Part shown: positions 21,859 through 31,839 of the stretch, one piece after another
Layout: every line of letters begins with the position of its first letter
How positions within the stretch are numbered: position 1 is the first letter of the stretch
Assembly: GCF_031877795.1 (NCBI RefSeq)
Contig: NC_133970.1
Span: 42,949,533-43,013,532, forward strand
Source: Strix aluco
Lineage: Eukaryota > Chordata > Aves > Strigiformes > Strigidae
Direction of reading: 5' to 3'
Length of the DNA: 64,000 bases
Translations under genes and position numbers: made by a program
The notes under the pieces: model-generated
Databases searched by the model: none
The model's input: the letters and a program-made list of their open reading frames with translations, nothing else
Told to the model about the DNA's origin: nothing

Positions 21859-22278
21859 TGTCGGGAACGACTTGAAGGACTCAGAACGGCCTGTACTGCT
21901 CCGTTGTTAGAGGGGGACGTACTGGAACTTGTAGGCTACAAACCTTGGGAGGCCTGAAAAAGGGAAGAGAAAAGCGCTGAGAAAAGTGCTGATATGGTGA
22001 AGAATTGCTAACCTGTGAGTCATGCTTGATAAAGGGCCGAAGACGGTGCAGACAGCAAGGAATTTAGAGTTTTTTATAGGAGCGGCTTAGTTGCTATTAG
22101 TCCAATTGCTAAAGTTTAAGTAGCTACCAATTAGCGCGCGCTGATAAGAATTCTGAAGCATAGCAACCAATCAATTTAACACACGCATCTTCTGATTTTC
22201 TATAAAAATGAGTATTACATGTAATAAAGTGAGAACTTTGCTTGCATCAAGCCTGTCTCCCGTCTCTCAATCGCGGCA
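21859..22278 (+). repeat. 5' LTR of ERV-Trp
   Basis: Begins TGTCGGGAACGAC and ends CGCGGCA. TATAAAAA at 22201-22208 is the likely core promoter and AATAAA at 22223-22228 the polyadenylation signal, giving a very short R region typical of alpha- and betaretrovirus-like LTRs. Confidence 0.95.
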
Positions 22279-22281
22279 AAT

Positions 22282-22299
22282 TGGTGACCCCGACGTGAT
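22282..22299 (+). other. Primer-binding site, tRNA-Trp
   Basis: TGGTGACCCCGACGTGAT starts three bases after the 5' LTR. It matches the tRNA-Trp primer used by avian alpharetroviruses. Confidence 0.93.
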
Positions 22300-22410
22300 T
22301 CGAGTCCAGGAACCGCCTATCTGCGCGGCAGGCTGCGAGTCCCACGGAACGTTGAATGAGCTGCTGAAAGGAAGCAGGAGCCGGCCGGCCTGAAATCCCT
22401 CCGGAGTAGA

Positions 22411-22418
22411 GAGGTGAG
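22411..22418 (+). promoter_or_regulatory. Candidate major splice donor of ERV-Trp
   Basis: GAGGTGAGC fits the vertebrate donor consensus with GT at 22414-22415 and lies 16 bases before the gag start. It would serve spliced messages for the cysteine-rich ORF and env. Confidence 0.5.
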
Positions 22419-22429
22419 CTGTGGGAAAC

Positions 22430-24037
22430 ATGGGGAATCAGGCGTCTTCCCCGGAGAGAGACGTATATGAGCTTATGAAAGCTCTTCTTCAAAAGCATGG
22501 GAAAGTTATCTCTGGGCACGACCTTAAAGCCATGCTTAAATGGGTACAAATGAAGATACCTGCTGTAACTGCTTCTAGTATTTTTACACGGGAACTTTGG
22601 GATGATGTGGGGGTGAAGTTGTGGGATTCTGCCACATCGGGGAATGTAGAAGCACAGCATATGCTCCCGTGGTGGAGGGTCATTTTTGAAGCTTTAAAAG
22701 CTCAAGAGGAGAGTAATAATGGCGACGTAAAGACTAAAGGGAATACCCCCGCCGCCCCGACCATTACCCCCACGGTCCCTTCTCCACCTTCGGAAAGTCA
22801 AAGTTGCTGAGGACCCCCAGAGGTCGGCGCCACAAATTATCCGGCGGGGGAGGACTCCTTTGATTCGGGGCCGGTAGATCCCGAGAAGGAGCCGGACTTA
22901 TGTCCCCCTGACCCACGCGACGCATGGGCTAATATAAAACGCCAAGCCTTAAAAGAAGGGGATCTCGAGATTGCAAAAATGATAGTTGCTCCTGTGATTT
23001 ATCAGGGCCGGGGGGCACAATGGGAAGCCTTATCTTTCTCTGTAATTAAGGAGTTGCGCCGTACTGTCACTGAGCACGGGCTTTCCTCTCCTTATTTCGC
23101 GAGCCTGTTAGCTTCAGTTTTTGATACCTATGTCATGACTCCTCATGATTTAAAATCCTTAGCGCAATTACTGTTAACTCCGACTCAGTTTTCATTGTGG
23201 GAGTCGCAGTGGAGGGGAGGGCTCCAAGTACTTCTCCGTGCGTTTGCGGGTCATGCTAATCAAGCTGTGGCTGCTTTAACTATAGAGCATCTTACCGGCA
23301 CGGGTCAGCACACTGATCCGGTAGCCCAGGCTCGGGATATCCCTCGGGAGGCTCTTGAAGCGATCCGTGATGAAGCAAAAAAGGTCTTTTTTAAGGTCCC
23401 GGACACACAGAAGCCACAGAAAGCTTTTACAACTATTACTCAAGAACCTCGAGACCCCTATATGCAATTTATTGATAGATTAAAGCAGGCTCTGGAGCGT
23501 CAGATAGATAATGTGGAAGCGTGGGACATTCTGTTGCTGAAACTGGCTGTTGAAAATGCTAATGTGGATTGTAAAAAGCTCCTGAAATCCCTTCCTAATC
23601 TGAATCCTACACTGGTTGAAATGGTGGAGGCTTGTAATAGAATTGGCACTGTGGATCATAAATTTGAGGTCATGGCTGCTGCCCTTGCAGCCATGCGCGG
23701 TCCGTCAAGCTTGGGAAATTGCTATGGCTGTGGTAAATCAGGGCATTTTAAAAAGAATTGCCTGACTATGAATGCAGGGGCTAGGCACCAAGCCCCTGGG
23801 GTTTGCCCTAGATACCGAAAAGGGTGTCATTATGCTAATCAATGTTGGTCTAAGTATGATTTTCAGGGTCAACTGATACAGGGAAACCGGTTGCGGAGCG
23901 CGGGGCAGCGACACGTGCAGACACAAGTGCCGCAGCCGACATTCCAGCCCTCACGGAGGGAAGCAGCAGCGCCTCAAGTCTTCGTCCAGCAACAGCTGGG
24001 AGCACAGGATTGGACCTGGCAACCGCCCACACAGTAA
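22430..24037 (+). pseudogene. gag of ERV-Trp with one in-frame stop
   Basis: The ATG at 22430 gives MGNQAS, a myristoylation-type start, followed by a betaretrovirus-like matrix domain. A single in-frame TGA at 22808-22810 interrupts a frame that is otherwise open to 24037 (535 codons). The capsid lies at about 22970-23690, with the major homology region near EPRDPYMQFIDRLKQAL (23447-23497). The nucleocapsid has a full zinc knuckle, CYGCGKSGHFKKNC, at about 23721-23762, and a second knuckle in which the second Cys is Tyr (CPRYRKGCHYANQC). The stop would yield only a matrix fragment unless read through. Confidence 0.92.
23881..23887 (+). promoter_or_regulatory. gag-pro ribosomal frameshift site G GGA AAC
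   Basis: GGGAAAC is placed with its first G as the third base of a gag codon, exactly as the X XXY YYZ rule requires for a -1 shift. The shifted frame is open and at once enters the dUTPase motif AGSTGLDLAT. A GC-rich stretch follows that could fold. Confidence 0.88.
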
Positions 24038-24690
24038 CATTACTTGATTGCTCAGTTCACTTGCTGTCGACAGATATCTCGGGACCCTTACCCCCTAAAA
24101 CACAAGCGCTGTTGTTAGGAAGATCATCTACTACATTGTCAGGGCTTTTTGTATTACCAGGGGTCGTTGACTCTGACAGTACTGACGAAATTAAAATTAT
24201 GGCATGGACCCCGTTTCCTCCCTGCACGATACCTAAAGGTAGTCGTGTAGTGCAATTAATATTGATTCCTGCGGGGACGAACTCCCTCGCTCCTAGTCAA
24301 TCTTATCAAAGGCGGGGAGGATTTGGGTCTACAGGGAACCCACAAATTCTATGGGTGCAATCTATTTCTCAGAAGCGACCCGTATGTCAATGTACCCTTA
24401 TTCGTGGAGGGCAGCAAGTAGTACTAAATGGAATTATTGATACTGGAGCTGATGTCACGATAATATCTCTGGCTAAGTGGCCTCCGCAATGGCCTCTGGC
24501 TAATGTTTCCCACACGTTAGCTGGAATTGGAGGAACTGGTAACAGCCATCAAAGTGTGGAATTAATTCAGATTCAAGGTCCAGAGGGGCATATAGCCTCT
24601 GTTAAATCTTTTGAGTTACCTGTCCCTCTGATCCTGTGGGGGCGTGATGTGCTGTCCCAGTGGGGAATGTCCATTAGGACCCATTTTTAG
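23881..24690 (+). CDS. pro: Pro: dUTPase-like domain plus aspartic protease (ERV-Trp)
   Basis: Reached by a -1 shift from gag, this frame encodes a dUTPase-like domain and then a protease. dUTPase motif 1 is AGSTGLDLAT (about 23992-24021), motif 3 reads GVVDSDSTDEIKI (about 24163-24201), motif 4 is KGSRVVQLIL and motif 5 RGGFGSTG (about 24313-24336). The tyrosine and glycine expected in motif 3 are Ser and Asp here, so the enzyme may be inactive. The protease follows, with the catalytic IDTGADVTII at about 24436-24465 and the C-terminal GRDVLSQWG block near 24640-24666. The frame is intact to the TAG at 24688-24690. dUTPase would keep dUTP low during reverse transcription; the protease matures Gag and Pol. 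Confidence 0.9.
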   Translation, partial: GKPVAERGAATRADTSAAADIPALTEGSSSASSLRPATAGSTGLDLATAHTVTLLDCSVHLLSTDISGPLPPKTQALLLGRSSTTLSGLFVLPGVVDSDSTDEIKIMAWTPFPPCTIPKGSRVVQLILIPAGTNSLAPSQSYQRRGGFGSTGNPQILWVQSISQKRPVCQCTLIRGGQQVVLNGIIDTGADVTIISLAKWPPQWPLANVSHTLAGIGGTGNSHQSVELIQIQGPEGHIASVKSFELPVPLILWGRDVLSQWGMSIRTHF

Positions 24691-27379
24691 AAGGGGCCAT
24701 TGAAGCGCACAACACCCTTAAATTGACATGGAAGACCGATACCCCTATTTGGGTAGATCAATGGCCCCTACCACTAGAAAAGCTTCGCGCCCTCCAAGAA
24801 TTGGTTACAGAGCAATTAACAAAAGGGCATATTGTGCCTTCTACCAGTCCTTGGAACTTGCCTATTTTTGTCATTAAAAAACAAACCGGCAGGTGGCGCT
24901 TGCTCCACGACCTCAGAAAAATTAATGACGCTATGGAAGACATGGGGGCCCTCCAACCAGGACTCCCGTCCCCTACTATGATTCCTCGAAATTGGTGTTT
25001 GACTGTCATTGATCTTAAAGATTGCTTTTTCAATATCCCACTGAACCTTGATGATGCTCCTAAATTTGCCTTTTCAGTTCCAAGCGTCAACATGCAAGCC
25101 CCGTTGCAAAGGTACCAGTGGGTTGTGCTGCCACAAGGAATGAAGAATAGTCCTACAATTTGTCAGTGGTATGTAGCTAAAGTACTTAGTCCTGTTAGGA
25201 CCACGATGCCTAATGTTTTGTTATATCATTATATGGATGACATCTTGGTGGCCACACAACATCACGAGGTCATGGAGGAAGCTATAGCCCTTGTCATGGT
25301 TGCTGTCAACTTGGCAGGCCTCTGTATTGCGCCGGAAAAAATTCAAAAAATATCACCATGGAAGTACTTAGGTTGGCGCATCAGGGCTCAGACTATAGTT
25401 CCTCAACCCTTACAGATACAGACAGACATTAGAAACTTGCATGATGTACAGAAATTGTTGGGAACAATCAATTGGGTCCGACCACTGTTGGGAATTTCTA
25501 ATGCAGACTTAAGTCCTTTATTTGAACTGCTTAAAGGGGATACTGACTTGTGTTCCCCCCGCAGTCTCGGCTCTGAGGCTGTTGCCTCTTTGCAAAAGGT
25601 TGCCACAGCGATCGCCAACAGGCAAGTTCACCGGTGGGCTCCTGAATTACCCTTTCATCTCATTATTTTAAATCCTACTCGACAGCCTCATGCACTGATT
25701 TTTCAATGGGACTCTCAGAAGCCAGACCCACTGTTAATTATTGAATGGATTTTTTTGCCAAATCAATCTACAAAAACTATTTTGACACAGCATGAGATGT
25801 TTGCTTCTTTAATAATTAAAGCCAGACAACGCTTACTAACATTATCAGGGGTAGACTTTACTTGTATCTGCCTGCATGTGACAAGCATGTATTTACAATG
25901 GCTTTATCAGCAATCAGACGTTTTTAGCATGGCACTGGCAGACTATATGGGTCAACTCACATCCCACCCACCTTCGCACAAACTGCTTAATGCCAATATT
26001 CACTTGATATCCAGGCCGAAAAGAAGTGACCAGCCGTTACAAGCCCTTACTGTATTTACGGACGGGTCTGGGAAATCGCACAAATCAGTCATCTTATGGT
26101 GGGACGACCAGCACGGACGATGGGACTCAGACATAGAGACCGTTCCTGGTTCTCCCCAGATAGTGGAACTGGTTGCAGTTGTTCGAGTTTTTCGGAGGTG
26201 GTCCACACCACTTAACCTTATTACTGATTCAGCTTATGTTGCAGGGATTGTCGAGCGAGCTGAAGCATCTGTATTACGTGATATCTCACATTCTGAGCTG
26301 TTTGTTTTATTACAAGAGCTTATCTTTCTTTTGGATTCTCGCCCTCATCCCTATTTTGTTATGCATGTCAGATCGCATACTTCTTTACCTGGTTTTATTG
26401 CAGAAGGGAACCGACGAGCAGATATGCTGACATTACCAGTACAGGTATTGCCGGATCGCATAGCACAAGCTAAACTCAGCCATTCCTTTTTTCACCAGAA
26501 TGCTGGAGGTCTCAAACGACAGTTTGGGCTTACCTCCAACAAGCATCTAATATTATCGCCGTGTGTCCTGACTGCCAAAGGCATTCTTTCCCATCGATAG
26601 CAGGAGGGGTTAATCCTAGAGGTCTACAAAGCTTACAACTATGGCAAACAGACGTTACGCATTATCCAGAATTTGGTAAATTGAAATATGTCCATTCTTC
26701 CATTGACACCTTTTCAGGCACTTTGTTTTCTTCTTGCCACACAGGAGAGAAGGCGTGTGACGTTCGTAAACATTTAATGCATGCTTTTGCCACCTTGGGC
26801 ATACCTTCTCAGATAAAAACGGACAATGGTCCTGCATATGTCTCAACTGCAACAAAAACCTTTCTTGACTCCTGGGGTGTAATTCACACTACTGGCATCC
26901 CTCATTCCCCTACAGGTCAATCTCTAATTGAACGCTCTCACCAGTCTTTAAAGCGCTTACTACAACAACAAAAAGGGGGAGTAGGGGCTGCCACCCCTGA
27001 GGAACGACTACAGAAAGCTTTGTATGTTTTTAATTTCTTGAATTGTTCTTTGCTAGATAACAATCCTCCGATAGTTCGACATTTCAACGCGAATACTTCA
27101 TTCGAGACACGAGTTAAAGTCCCAGTGTTGGTTCACGACCCAGAAACAGGTAAAATAATGGGATCATATCCTCTTGTCACGTGGGGAAGAGGTTATGCTT
27201 GTGTCTCTACAGAAAAAGGCCCCAGGTGGATTCCAGCAAAGAACGTGCGTCCTTTCCGTGAATCCCTGCCTCGAGCGCCCGACGAGCCCAGCGGGGACTC
27301 TGCTCAACCTCCAGATCATCCTCCGGAACAACTTCCTGACCTTCTTGAGGCTATGGAGGACACCTACGGAGCTTCATAA
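24678..27379 (+). pseudogene. pol: pol of ERV-Trp: reverse transcriptase, RNase H, integrase; one frameshift
   Basis: The pol frame is -1 relative to pro and opens after a TAG at 24675-24677, leaving only a 13-base overlap for shifting. The first ATG codon in frame is at 24729. Reverse transcriptase shows SPWNLPIFVIKK, VIDLKDCFFNIPL, LPQGMKNSP and YMDD (25230-25241). RNase H begins at TVFTDGSGKS near 26048 with the later ITDSAYV block. Integrase starts with the zinc-binding HSFFHQNAGGL; a single-base change in frame between about 26520 and 26560 moves the reading frame so that CPDCQ and the DDE core (QTDVTHY, TDNGPAY, SLIERSHQ) and the GRGYACV block continue to 27379. The frameshift splits the zinc domain, so pol is inactive as read. 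Confidence 0.93.
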
Positions 27380-27394
27380 ACTGGGGATCCTTAG

Positions 27395-27814
27395 ATGGGC
27401 CAAAGCAAAGAAGTATTTGTGACGGACATTGTCTGCACTGTATGTGGGTATTGTAAACCCTGGGTCCTGTGTGTATGTTATAGCTGTGAAAAGGAGTGGT
27501 GGCGTAAAGCAACCCTAGCCCGCCGTTGGTGTGACGAATGCCTGGAAAAGGAGGTGGACGTTGGTAAAATTGTACTTATCACCGGGCATGTGGAACTAGG
27601 CAGTGATGAGTATTGGGAGTGTTGTCAGAATTGGGCACAGCTAGTGTCCCAGCGAGCGAAGGAAGCTTTGATCAGTAATATTGAGTGCAATAAGCAAAAC
27701 TTTGTACCCTCTATCTGGGCTGTTCCTAAACAGGCCTGGGAGGGGACCAAAGAAAAATGCAGGAAGCGATTTGCGTGGAAGAGAAAAGAGGGCAAAAAGA
27801 ATTCTTTAAAATAA
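27395..27814 (+). CDS. Cysteine-rich accessory ORF between pol and env (ERV-Trp)
   Basis: A 139-codon frame starting with an ATG 15 bases after the pol stop; its last 58 bases overlap the start of env in another frame. Residues 14-49 are a Cys cluster: C-x2-C-x2-C-x5-C-x-C-x2-C, then x3-Trp-Trp, x9 and C-x2-C. This is a strong candidate zinc-binding domain. A block ELGSDEYWECC follows near residue 77, and the C-terminus is basic (about residues 115-139, rich in Lys and Arg). No hydrophobic segment is present, so the product is probably cytoplasmic or nuclear. Standard alpha-, beta- and gammaretroviruses have no gene here. ERV-His has a related frame at the same place. The frame is undamaged although gag, pol and env of the same provirus are broken. 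Function unknown; a regulatory role is inference. Confidence 0.8.
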   Translation: MGQSKEVFVTDIVCTVCGYCKPWVLCVCYSCEKEWWRKATLARRWCDECLEKEVDVGKIVLITGHVELGSDEYWECCQNWAQLVSQRAKEALISNIECNKQNFVPSIWAVPKQAWEGTKEKCRKRFAWKRKEGKKNSLK

Positions 27815-29117
27815 TATCTGTTTTCCTGGCGCTCATGACAATAGCGCAGGGCTATTTATTTCCCCCCTACACTCCCTAAGGTCAATGTATGGGTCACGCT
27901 AGCAAATATAACTGGACAAGACCCTTTGTGTCTTGCCACCACCTCACCTAACAACCCCTTTTCCACATGCCTCGTGGGTCTGACGCTAGATAAGTGGCCA
28001 ATACCTGAAAGTGTAAAACATGCTTTTCCAGCTCTGTCACCAAATTTAACAAATGAATGGGATGCATGGATCTCCTTTCTCCCACAGGCTACTCTGAAAC
28101 CACAAGAAACTGAGCTCCTTGGATCAGTAAAAATGGATTTTTGTGTTAAGTTTAACTATACCGGAAAGAATCAGTCTAAAGCATGGGATGTTTCTCCTGC
28201 CCATCCTATTTTTAAAAATGCTAGTGCCTGGTGTAATTACACAGCAACAAACCTGTCTAAATCTAGCAATTCTCCTTTTTTGTTACCGTTGGGGATATTC
28301 TTTATTTGTGGGGACAGAGCATGGCCTGTTATTCCTTCTCATATAAAGGGAGGTCCATGTAGCCTCGGATGCCTCTCTGTCTTAGCTCCTAATACATCTA
28401 TGATTTTACAACATCGCTTACCCTACAGGGCAAAGCGTGGCATTCATGCATATACCCCCAACTGTGACGATAATACAGAATTTTGGTCTTTTAGTCACCG
28501 CTTTTTTTGCTTCTTTTTTGCTACCAGGAGCCGCTGCTGGGAAAGCATTATCAACATTAGATAAGCTTGGCTGCTGGCTTGCTAAACAGATGAATGCCAC
28601 TAGCAAGGCATTGTCTGGTCTTCTGTTAGATGTAGATAGCGTTCGCCATGCCACATTGCAAAATAGAGCTGCTATAGATTTTTTGCTTTTAGCACAAGGC
28701 CATGGTTGTGAAGATTTTGAAGGTATGTGCTGTATGAATCTCTCTGACCACTCGGAATCGATTCATGCCAGTATTCAACAACTTAAAAAGGGAGTCTCTA
28801 AACTCCGACAAGATGATCGCTGGGATTGGTTAGACAAACTCTTTGGAGAGTGGAGGCTATCAGGGTGGATAAGAAGCTTAGTGAAGACTATTGTTTATGC
28901 TTTAACTGGTTTTATTCTCTTATTGATTTTTTTACCCTGTTTGTTACAATGTTTGCAACGATTGATGGAACGCTCCGTGAAAAAGATTCTTTTTGTGCAA
29001 AAGGAAGGGGGAGATGTCGGGTACGACTTGAAGGACTCAGACAGAATGGCCTGTACTGCTCCGTTGTTAGAGGGGGACGTACTGGAACTTGTAGGCTACA
29101 AACCTTGGGAGGCCTGA
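27757..29117 (+). pseudogene. env: env of ERV-Trp with two frame breaks
   Basis: The ATG at 27757 starts a leader with the hydrophobic core FFKIISVFLALMTIAQG, overlapping the cysteine-rich ORF. The frame is lost at the C-run near 27860-27866 and continues in the frame 27926-28564 (surface subunit with NPFSTCLVGLTL and several Asn-x-Ser/Thr sites) to a basic cleavage site RAKR near 28429-28440. A second frame change just after it leads into the transmembrane subunit (28437-29117), with fusion peptide LLPGAAAGKAL, the heptad segment LQNRAAIDFLLLAQ, the C-x6-CC block CEDFEGMCC and a hydrophobic anchor near residues 155-180 of that frame. The stop lies inside the 3' LTR. Env would mediate receptor binding and fusion. 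Confidence 0.9.
28999..29014 (+). other. Polypurine tract of ERV-Trp
   Basis: AAAAGGAAGGGGGAGA directly precedes the TGTCGGG start of the 3' LTR. Confidence 0.92.
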
Positions 29118-29438
29118 AAAAGGGAAGAGAAAAGCGCTGAGAAAAGTGCTGATATGGTGAAGAATTGCTAACCTGTGAGTCATGCTTGATAAAGGGCCGA
29201 AGACGGTGCAGACAGCAAGGAATTTAGAGTTTTTTATAGGAGCGGCTTAGTTGCTATTAGTCCAATTGCTAAAGTTTAAGTAGCTACCAATTAGCGCGCG
29301 CTGATAAGAATTCTGAAGCATAGCAACCAATCAATTTAACACACGCATCTTCTGATTTTCTATAAAAATGAGTATTACATGTAATAAAGTGAGAACTTTG
29401 CTTGCATCAAGCCTGTCTCCCGTCTCTCAGTCGCGGCA
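29015..29438 (+). repeat. 3' LTR of ERV-Trp
   Basis: Same structure as the 5' LTR, with TATAAAAA at 29361 and AATAAA at 29383-29388. The difference near 29040-29052 is a 4-bp insertion plus one substitution. The TGGGAG duplication follows at 29439-29444. Confidence 0.95.
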
Positions 29439-30075
29439 TGGGAGGACTGCAGTTTGGAAAGAGCTGCATCCCATGAGAAGGACTTACGTTGGAGAAGTTC
29501 ATGGAGAACTGTCTTCTGTGAGAGGGACCCCACGCTGGAGCAGGGGAAGAGTGTGAGGGGTCCTCCCCCTGAGGAGGAAGGAGTGACAGAGACAACGTGT
29601 GATGAACTGACCACAACCCCCATTCCCTGTCCCCCTGTGTCGCTCGGAGGGAGGAGGTAGAGAATTCAGGAGTGAAGTTGAGCCTGGGAAGGAGGGAGGG
29701 GTGGGGGGAAGATGTTTTAAGATTTGTTTTTACTTTCTCATTACCCTACTCTGATTTGATTGGCAATAAATTAATTAATTTCCCCAAGTCAAGTCTGTTT
29801 TGCCTATGACGGTAATTGCTGAGTGATCTCCCTAAGGCATGTTTAGCCTATGCTATATATAATTTGACAGTCATTTCTGCTGCAAGTTATAAGGACAACT
29901 TCCAGTTCATGTCTTTATTTCCTGCCAAAGTGATACAGAGAAATGTCCAATTTCCTTGCAAATTATTTACTTATAACAACATATGATGATTTCTGAACAT
30001 TGCCTAAGAATCCTGCTTGCTCAGACTGTTTTGTGGATTCAGTGTAGCTTACCCAGATAGTTTGGGGACTGGCTA

Positions 30076-30565
30076 TGATAAAAAGTAGCAGGTAGCCCTG
30101 GGGTATGAATTAAAAGGATAACTCACTAATAGCAGACTCAAAGCCCTCAATGGGCACTTAGGCAAACTTAAACTTGAACAAAAGGACTCAGAGATGCTAT
30201 CTAGGGAGGATGATCTCGCCGATTTAGGAAGAAGACACCTGGACTTTGCTTCACAGCGCATGCCCTGGAAAGAGCGGACACCGTGAGGAAGACCACGTAC
30301 TTCTCCCCTTGACCACCAAAGATGCATGCTCAGACTATGCAAATGAGTTCCAAGAAATAATTATAATAATCACACCTATCCCCCAAACTAATTGTAATAA
30401 CCCAGCCTTTCCTAATGAATATGTATGCTTTGGTGTTATAAATATTTGGCTACTTGCCAGAGATGGTGTGCAAGCTTTGTGGAGAAATCCCCTTGCACCC
30501 CGGCCAGAACAAACATACCTGCTTTATAACTCTCTCCGAGTTGTAGAGTTTGTTTCCGCACGTCA
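30076..30565 (+). repeat. Probable solo LTR
   Basis: Runs from TGATAAAAAGTAGCAGG to a TTTCCGCACGTCA end. It has a GTTATAAATA box near 30433 and, downstream, a CCGGCCAGAACAAACATAC segment where related LTRs carry the polyadenylation signal. No clear target duplication, so edges are provisional. Confidence 0.45.
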
Positions 30566-31480
30566 AAAGCTATCTGTCATTTGTGGAATCTAATGTGTCT
30601 TTGCAAGTTGTCTGGCTACTTAGTTTAGACATTTGTCAGGCTTGGCTATATTTTCTAATTTTGTAAATCTCCTTTCCAGCCTTCCTCCTCTCCTTTCTCC
30701 CCTGCAGCATTTACATCTATCCCTCCAACTAGTCCACCAGTCTCCCCCTTTCATTTCCAGATCAGTATCAAAAGCCCCTTTCATCCATGTATTTAAACCC
30801 TCTGAGTACTTGCTTTCCTTACACGCTGGGCTCCATTATGCTTGCCCTCACCCTGATCCTCCTGCTTATGCAGTACCAGCCCCGTCTCTGCACCACAGCA
30901 CAATCTCCCCTTGTTGGAGCAGCCACCACCTGCTTGGCTCCCAAGTCATCTGGACCTGCAGTCCTCCACATTGCCAAGTCCTACAGCGTTCATCTCTAGA
31001 AGCCTATCTGCACACCCTTCCCTTGACAATTAATTTCTTTCCTCCCTCCACTGTCTTTCAGGCTCCAAATCAGGGATCATTATTACTGTGCTCTGGGAAG
31101 CATTTTCAAAAGCGAGCTGAATTGGGTGCTCTACAGATTGAGATCATATTGTATTTTATTGTCTTAAGTGTTTGTCAGGCAGGTACTACATTGTATACCA
31201 TGGTAATAGCTGATGGAAGGGAAGATGTTATAAATACACGCGCCACACTTAAAAAGTTGGTATTTGCAAGGGTTACTTCACAGTGTGTGATAATGTTCAT
31301 TCTTCAGACCAATTAAGTTTAAATTAGGCAAACATTGGGTAAGTGTAAGGAACTGAAGGAAGAAATGCCTCAAACATTCATCGACACAGAAAACCTCAAG
31401 GACAAGCTGTAGACTTTGAATTAGTCTAAGGAATATCACCCAAGGAAGCAGGAGTGTATTGAAGGATGCACCCCCCACTC
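30566..31480. other. Unassigned sequence, perhaps decayed gag linker
   Basis: A proline-serine-rich stretch around 30680-31000 resembles the variable linker of a gag gene in more than one frame, including an open frame 30633-31316, but shows no capsid, matrix or zinc-knuckle motif. It may be the decayed 5' part of an ERV. I cannot support a gene. Confidence 0.3.
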
Positions 31481-31839
31481 CCTTGCAGTTGCATTGACAA
31501 ACTCCTTAGACAAGCCTCAGAGGGGCAGACATGGACTGAGTGAAACCAGGTTGTTTCCCCTCAAGCACAAGTACCACTAAGCCCGATACTTTGTGGCTCT
31601 ATTGTGCAAGCCAGACACCATCCTTGCCTTGCTAATGACTTCTTAATGACTTTGCACCTTGGCCATTGAAGTGATAACAAGAACTGATAGAGGTGATCAT
31701 TTCTGGGATGACTGATAAGATCTCTGGGAACAGAGGAAAAACCAAAGCTGGGCAACGACCACCAACTCAACTGGAAGCCATGCTCCACCTTTTTCCTCGT
31801 CTCTCATGGAAATGAATTTGTGGAATACCTGCCCCTCCT

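Larger units (their letters stand above)
21859..29438 (+). mobile_element. ERV-Trp: young betaretrovirus-like provirus with tRNA-Trp PBS
   Basis: A 7.58-kb provirus with LTRs of 420 and 424 bp that differ by about three substitutions and one 4-bp indel, flanked by TGGGAG at 21853-21858 and 29439-29444. Gene order is gag, dUTPase-protease, pol, a cysteine-rich ORF, env. gag, pro and pol use three successive frames, each -1 relative to the previous, as in betaretroviruses. One stop in gag and frameshifts in integrase and env mean that it is not intact. Confidence 0.95.
20737..29834 (+). repeat. Old LTR (LTR-A), split by a solo LTR and by ERV-Trp
   Basis: Three pieces make one LTR: 20737-20772 (starting near TTGGGTTTGCATGGCAAGG), 21383-21858, and 29439-29834. 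The joins read continuously after removal of the two insertions: AGGGGG then CTACAGGGG, and TGGGAG then GACTGCAG. The 3' piece carries the AATAAATTAATTAATT polyadenylation segment near 29766 and ends near GAGTGATCTCCCT, apparently short of the full LTR end. Confidence 0.8.

Noticed and set aside
22208..22393. Short frames beginning MSITCNK at 22208 and 29368
   Set aside because: They lie in the R-U5 part of both ERV-Trp LTRs and have no independent support.
21859..29438. Classification of ERV-Trp as an alpharetrovirus from its tRNA-Trp primer
   Set aside because: A dUTPase in the protease frame and three successive frames for gag, pro and pol fit a betaretrovirus-like plan better; the primer alone is not decisive.
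30633..31316. Plus-strand frame of 227 codons
   Set aside because: Low-complexity Pro, Ser and Leu, no motif, and other frames look similarly compositional. Not supported as a gene.
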